The notes under the pieces are model-generated. The model saw only the letters and a list, made by a program, of their open reading frames with translations, was not told where the DNA came from and searched no databases. Position numbers and translations under genes: made by a program. Source: Thermoplasmata archaeon (GTDB lineage: Archaea; Thermoplasmatota; Thermoplasmata; Lutacidiplasmatales; UBA184). From it: a stretch of 64,000 bases of DNA. The stretch is from positions 58,382-122,381 of the forward strand of contig DAHUZP010000022.1 in assembly GCA_027306505.1 (NCBI GenBank), in the 5' to 3' direction. Below, one piece after another: positions 60,207-64,000 of this stretch (position 1 is the stretch's first letter; the number at the start of each line of letters is the position of its first letter).

Positions 60207-62954
60207 ATGCTTGTCGGTCGTAGGGAACCGCGTCGGAGCGCTTATCTCCGGGTCATCGGTCGGCTCTGGGCGCGGCACCAACGGGTCACGTATCGGGACT
60301 TCTCACAAGCCCTCCATCACGCCCGGGCCCACATGAGCCCCGACCTCCGGGCGCTCACGTCCAGCGTGTCCCAGCAGACCTTCAGCTACCACTTCCGTCT
60401 CTTCTGTCGACAACAGGGCCTCCGTCGACGACCATACCCCTGGATTCTGTCGCACCTTCAAACCGCGGTCTTGGAGGGGAAGCTTCCACCGAACCTCCGA
60501 GAGGGCGATCTGGTCCAGACCGCCCGAGAACTCCTGGCCAATCAACGGGTCCTCCTTCCAGCCGATGATGTGCTACGTCGTCTCGCCCGGTCCGCCCGTG
60601 CCAAGGAGGCGGGCCGTCGCCGAGAGGCCCACCTCGTGGTCGTCGAGACTTCCCTCGGGGTGATCCTGAGGGACCTCCCCCTCCTTCAGAAATGGGAGGC
60701 GGCCCAGGAGTTCTTCCAGATCCCTCCCGCGTGGAAGGGCAAGGCCAACCTCCAGACCATGAAACGCGAGACCCAGGTCATGGCCAGGCTCGACGCCGCC
60801 ATACGGGCCAACTCCCTTCCTCGCGAAGCTTTCCTCACCCATCCCGACCTGGACCGATACACGGACCTCGTCGAGCGCATGGCCCCCTCCCACCTCAAGC
60901 GGCGCGACAAGCTCCTCCTCGTCCAGGCGGTCCCCACCTTCGTGGTCGGCCGTTGGCGGGAGTCCCTGGACACCCTCCTCTATTGCTTCGTACGCAAGGC
61001 CCGCCTGCTACGAGCCAACCTGGACGAGCTCGAGGGCAAGGCTCTCCGGGACGCGAGCCTGAGCCTCTTGGAGCGCTCCACGCCGCAGTTCCAGGCCCTC
61101 AACCGCACGATCCTCACCAGCCTTGAGTCGGGGCGTGTCGCTCCCCTCGCTCGGCTACGTCCTTTCGTGGCGATGCTGGAGCGCGTCGGGTTCGAGCTCG
61201 CCGAGGAGGAGGTCTACTACGACCTCCTCTCGGGACGGGGCGGGTACGTCCGGAAGATGACCCACCGTCTGGTGGGTCTCCCCTGGGAGGCCCACGATCC
61301 GAGAGCCCAGGCGGTGGTGGAGGCGATGCGGGAGGTGACCCGCTTCGCACCTTTCCGTTCCCCCGTGCCCGAGGAGGTGGTCGCCACCCTGGGCTTCCTG
61401 CAGGTCTCCCCACGTCAGCTGCGCCGTCGCAAGGTGTTCGAGCCGGTCGTCGCCATGACCCTGGCCGACCTGCTCTGGAGCGGGCGGGTGACCGTTCCCG
61501 GTTCGCGCCGTTACCGACACCGGTGGAAGGACGTGCCTCCTTCGGGACCCCTCCCCCCGGGGTGGACTCCCCGGAGGTGGGTGAAGGATCTCCGGCGGCG
61601 ACTGAACGCCGCGGGGTCGCTCTTCCTCCAGCGAAGCAGGGGCCGGGACATCGTTCGGGAGGGACGGCTGTACGTCCCCCGACCGGGCAAGGACCGAGCG
61701 GAAGAGGTCGACGAGGACCAGGAGGAAGAGGAGAGGCCTCCTTCCCGCGTCCGTCTCCCCCACGTCAGCGTCGTGGACCTCCTGTGGGAGGTGGATGCGG
61801 CCACCGGGTTCCTGGAGGCCTTCCAGCTGCCGGAGTCGGTGACCCACCGCCTCCCGGATGACGAGAGGAGGCGCCTTGCCATCGCCGTGATCCTGGCCCT
61901 GGGCCTGAACCTGGGGTTGGATGGGGCTTCCCGGGCCCTGGGCCGCGGGTACGCACGGTGGAGACTTCGGAACTTCGCGGCGAACTACATGACGGAGGCC
62001 AATCTGCGGGAGGCCATCGCCCGGGTCGCCCGCACCTGGGACGGGCTGAGGCTCGGGGAGCCGTGGGGCACCGGGTCGATTGCCACGGAGGACGGGTGCG
62101 CCATCCGGGGGACGACACGGAACCTCCTGTCCCAACGGCACTATCGGAAGCAGCGGGTAGGGGTGGTCCTGTACTGGACGGTCCGGGACGACTGGCTGCC
62201 GGTCTCGGTCCGCGTCATTGGCTCCCAGGAGTGGGAATCGTGGTTCGTCATCGATGATCTGGTGAGGTCGTCCGGGGGACCCCTGCTGGAGGTGGCCACG
62301 GGGGACACGCATGGGCAACATCTGGGGGCCTGGGGACTTGCCGGGCTGGCCGGAAAGCGGTTGACGGTGAGGTTCCGGCAGATCGGTCAGGTGAAGATCT
62401 ACGGGTCGCAGAGAGGTCGGTGGTGCGGGCTGGAGCATGTGGGGGCCATCGAGTGGGGAAAGATCCGTAGGGCAGCGGTGTCGCTTCACCGTCTGGCCGA
62501 GGCGGCGAAGGCAGGGCGGGTGGTCCCCTCGGAGATGCTGCGGATGCTGAACCTGTACGACGAAGAAGGGGTGAACGTGGCGGAGGGGCTGAGGGAGCTG
62601 GGCAAGGTGGAGAGGACCGAGTTCCTGCTCACCTACGCCACGAACCCCCCGTTGCGGGAGCAGGTGCATCGTGGTCGGCAGAGGATGGAAGCGTACAACT
62701 CGTTCCAACAGGCGACGTTCTTCGGGAGGGGGGGACAGCTGATGACGAACAATCCTTCTCGGTGGCGGGAGATCGGCCAGGGGATGCAGCTGCTGCAGAT
62801 GGCGATCCTGTTCCACAACGTCTGGAAGCACGGGGACGGGCTACGGAGGTCCCCCACCGCGACGCCCATGGTATGGGGGCACGTGGAACTGATGGGGAGG
62901 TATCGGGTTACGAAACGGCCTCTACTATCGGAGAAACGCGGAAGAGGTTTGTAA
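60207..62954 (+). CDS. tnpA: Tn3-family transposase TnpA
   Basis: The 915-residue product has the N-terminal DNA-binding region and the C-terminal DDE domain of Tn3 transposases. Catalytic residues are D629 in GSIATEDGCAIRG, D700 in ATGDTHGQHLGAWGL and E828 in GRQRMEAYNSFQQATF. The spacings of 71 and 128 match the family. Late motifs SEMLRMLNLYDEEGVNVAEG and LRELGKVERTEFLLTYATNP are typical of Tn3. It catalyses replicative transposition. The stop codon lies inside the right inverted repeat. Tn3 elements are rare in Archaea (established knowledge, to be checked). Confidence 0.93.
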   Translation: MLVGRREPRRSAYLRVIGRLWARHQRVTYRDFSQALHHARAHMSPDLRALTSSVSQQTFSYHFRLFCRQQGLRRRPYPWILSHLQTAVLEGKLPPNLREGDLVQTARELLANQRVLLPADDVLRRLARSARAKEAGRRREAHLVVVETSLGVILRDLPLLQKWEAAQEFFQIPPAWKGKANLQTMKRETQVMARLDAAIRANSLPREAFLTHPDLDRYTDLVERMAPSHLKRRDKLLLVQAVPTFVVGRWRESLDTLLYCFVRKARLLRANLDELEGKALRDASLSLLERSTPQFQALNRTILTSLESGRVAPLARLRPFVAMLERVGFELAEEEVYYDLLSGRGGYVRKMTHRLVGLPWEAHDPRAQAVVEAMREVTRFAPFRSPVPEEVVATLGFLQVSPRQLRRRKVFEPVVAMTLADLLWSGRVTVPGSRRYRHRWKDVPPSGPLPPGWTPRRWVKDLRRRLNAAGSLFLQRSRGRDIVREGRLYVPRPGKDRAEEVDEDQEEEERPPSRVRLPHVSVVDLLWEVDAATGFLEAFQLPESVTHRLPDDERRRLAIAVILALGLNLGLDGASRALGRGYARWRLRNFAANYMTEANLREAIARVARTWDGLRLGEPWGTGSIATEDGCAIRGTTRNLLSQRHYRKQRVGVVLYWTVRDDWLPVSVRVIGSQEWESWFVIDDLVRSSGGPLLEVATGDTHGQHLGAWGLAGLAGKRLTVRFRQIGQVKIYGSQRGRWCGLEHVGAIEWGKIRRAAVSLHRLAEAAKAGRVVPSEMLRMLNLYDEEGVNVAEGLRELGKVERTEFLLTYATNPPLREQVHRGRQRMEAYNSFQQATFFGRGGQLMTNNPSRWREIGQGMQLLQMAILFHNVWKHGDGLRRSPTATPMVWGHVELMGRYRVTKRPLLSEKRGRGL

Positions 62955-62980
62955 TATTGCAGTCAAACAAGCCTAAGGCC
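62948..62980 (-). repeat. Right terminal inverted repeat of the Tn3-type transposon
   Basis: Reads GGCCTTAGGCTTGTTT inward on the minus strand, mirror of the left end, 27 of 33 bases matching. Confidence 0.9.
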
Positions 62981-63264
62981 TGAAGGGGTCTGGGACGCTA
63001 CCACCCCGCCCAAGGACGCTCTTCCGCAGGTTCGTCAGTACCTCGCCTCGCAGAAGGTCGTGCCGCCGGGCCCCGCCACGCTCATCCAACTCCTCTGGAA
63101 GGCCCGGGGACATGCCCGTCGACGCGACCTGAAGGAGAAGACGAGCGCGTTCACTGGGTACGCCTGGGTTCAGGAAAATCGGTCCACGAATGGACCACCC
63201 GGCTCAGTGACGTCCAGAGAGCAGTGTTGCGCTCAGTCGGAGCGACCCGGCTCCTGCCTCGTAT
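62981..63264 (+). pseudogene. Candidate remnant of a gene cut by the transposon
   Basis: Directly after the right repeat the plus strand encodes EGVWDATTPPKDALPQVRQY, LASQKVVPPGPATLIQLLWK and ARGHARRRDLKEKTSAF, which is protein-like and ends without a clear start. It could be the continuation of the sequence left of the transposon, although the frames do not join cleanly. No family recognised. Past about 63190 no protein-like frame is visible. Confidence 0.4.
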
Positions 63265-64000
63265 CTAAACGGGCCCGGGTGTGGGGACACGGACCCCCCT
63301 TCCTTCCTCGGGATCGTTTGCCTGCTTCACTATCTTTAGATCAGCTACGAGGCCGAAATGATCACTTGCCCATACGCCGTTAACGGGCTCATCGAAGATA
63401 CGTTCACATGCCGCAAAGTCCAATGCGAGTCCTCCATGCGCCCCAAAACGTACAAAAATGTAGTCGATCCGTCGGAACGGCCAGTCCCGAAACGGAAGCA
63501 TGCCCTTTACCACTTCATCCCTCCCCAGAGGATTGAGAGGGGTGAATGTGTGCCCCGGGCCTTCGGGATGTGTACTCTCCCAGGCATCTCTGTAGCAGAC
63601 GCTCATATCGCTCAGAGACTGTCGTCCCGACCAGAAGCGTATGCTGGCTGAATTGGGATCAGCGTCGAAATCACCGACCATCACGACCTGCATGTTGCTC
63701 TGATCAATGCGATTCTCAATGAACCGCGCGGCCGCTACGGCTTGCAACTCACGCTCATGCTCGAAGTTCAATTGCCAATTAGGAAAATTGTTGACGAAAA
63801 GCAACGGACCAATCGGGGCGGGTGCGTTGACCTCGGCAACGAGTGTTGTACAGGGGAACCCCACCGTTCGGGGTGTCACATTCAAGTCCACCTCATGAAT
63901 TTCTCCGAGTGGCCAGCGGCTAGCGACGGAGATACCCATCCCATTAGCATCTCGGTTTTTCTGGTGGGCGATGTTGAATCCCTGACCAAGTAAATCGGTC
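63265..64000 (-). CDS. Endonuclease/exonuclease/phosphatase family protein, N-terminus beyond window
   Basis: The frame is open from the stop at 63265 to the window edge, about 244 residues, and its first visible residues are TDLLGQGFNIAHQKNRDANG. EEP-superfamily motifs: GMGISVASRWPLGEI, VVMVGDFDADPNSASIRFWS (the N/D-containing catalytic strand), RRIDYIFVRFG and WASDHFGLVADLKI (the final Asp-His pair). These Mg2+-dependent phosphodiesterases or phosphatases act on nucleic acids, lipids or nucleotides; the substrate is unknown. The N-terminal metal-binding Asn/Glu would lie outside the window. Base composition is clearly less GC-rich than the rest, consistent with recent transfer. Confidence 0.88.
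   Translation of the reverse strand, partial: TDLLGQGFNIAHQKNRDANGMGISVASRWPLGEIHEVDLNVTPRTVGFPCTTLVAEVNAPAPIGPLLFVNNFPNWQLNFEHERELQAVAAARFIENRIDQSNMQVVMVGDFDADPNSASIRFWSGRQSLSDMSVCYRDAWESTHPEGPGHTFTPLNPLGRDEVVKGMLPFRDWPFRRIDYIFVRFGAHGGLALDFAACERIFDEPVNGVWASDHFGLVADLKIVKQANDPEEGRGVRVPTPGPV

Larger units (their letters stand above)
60121..62980 (+). mobile_element. Tn3-family transposon, transposase only
   Basis: Terminal inverted repeats of 33 bases (60121-60153 and 62948-62980) flank one transposase gene; the element is 2860 bp. No resolvase, resolution site or passenger gene was seen, so it is a minimal Tn3 unit like IS1071. Flanking pentamers (ATCCT left, TGAAG right) do not match, so no 5-bp target duplication is visible. 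Confidence 0.88.

Overview
The window reads as a GC-rich chromosomal segment of an uncultured archaeon, most likely a member of the Thermoplasmatota (inference). Direct support for Archaea: an RNase P RNA gene, a box C/D guide RNA with the compact archaeal spacing, TATA boxes placed 24-28 bases before start codons (leaderless transcripts), and archaeal families such as the COG1411 HisA-like protein, DUF2240, DUF835, DUF5678, a stand-alone Cdc48 N domain and an Orc1/Cdc6 remnant. No GC count, tree or database search could be run; families were assigned by reading motifs.

Region 1, about 1-24 kb, is chromosomal. It holds signalling and stress genes: a cyclic-nucleotide-binding protein cut by the left edge, an operon of a membrane-anchored protein and an SPFH/zinc-ribbon protein, a double-FHA zinc-ribbon protein, DnaK, and a very large HTH-ATPase-TPR regulator. 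It also has two large surface proteins with Pro-rich cytoplasmic tails, an M20 amidohydrolase followed by a cysteine-desulfurase-like enzyme, a DUF835 protein, and a second SPFH-like zinc-ribbon protein.

Region 2, about 24-34.5 kb, is two giant secreted and membrane-anchored proteins (1294 and about 1804 residues) built of Kelch-like propellers and Ig-like repeats. They are translationally coupled by a GTGA overlap. A two-wHTH regulator follows upstream.

Region 3, about 34.5-47.2 kb, is housekeeping: rnpB, a multi-span membrane protein, the HisA-like/DUF2240 pair, a box C/D sRNA, a DUF5678 protein, a retropepsin-like protease, an H+-pyrophosphatase, another PKD surface protein with zinc-ribbon tails, a DUF885 metallopeptidase and a PQQ-type propeller protein.

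Region 4, about 47.2-64 kb, is an accessory island. It starts with a transposase fragment and a truncated Orc1/Cdc6 gene. Next comes a tandem duplication of a two-gene module (winged-helix protein plus an unknown partner), each copy followed by a hairpin-led third gene. Small zinc-ribbon and membrane proteins, a stand-alone Cdc48 N domain and an Ig/HEPN-like fusion follow. The right end is dense with mobile DNA: a group II intron with its reverse transcriptase, an IS1634-type element, and a Tn3-family transposon with 33-bp terminal inverted repeats. A partial endonuclease/exonuclease/phosphatase gene lies at the edge. From about 52.5 kb base composition is visibly less GC-rich in several genes, especially after 63.3 kb.

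The best candidate for something undescribed is the duplicated wHTH/partner module at 49.2-52.4 kb, with its hairpin-before-start architecture.
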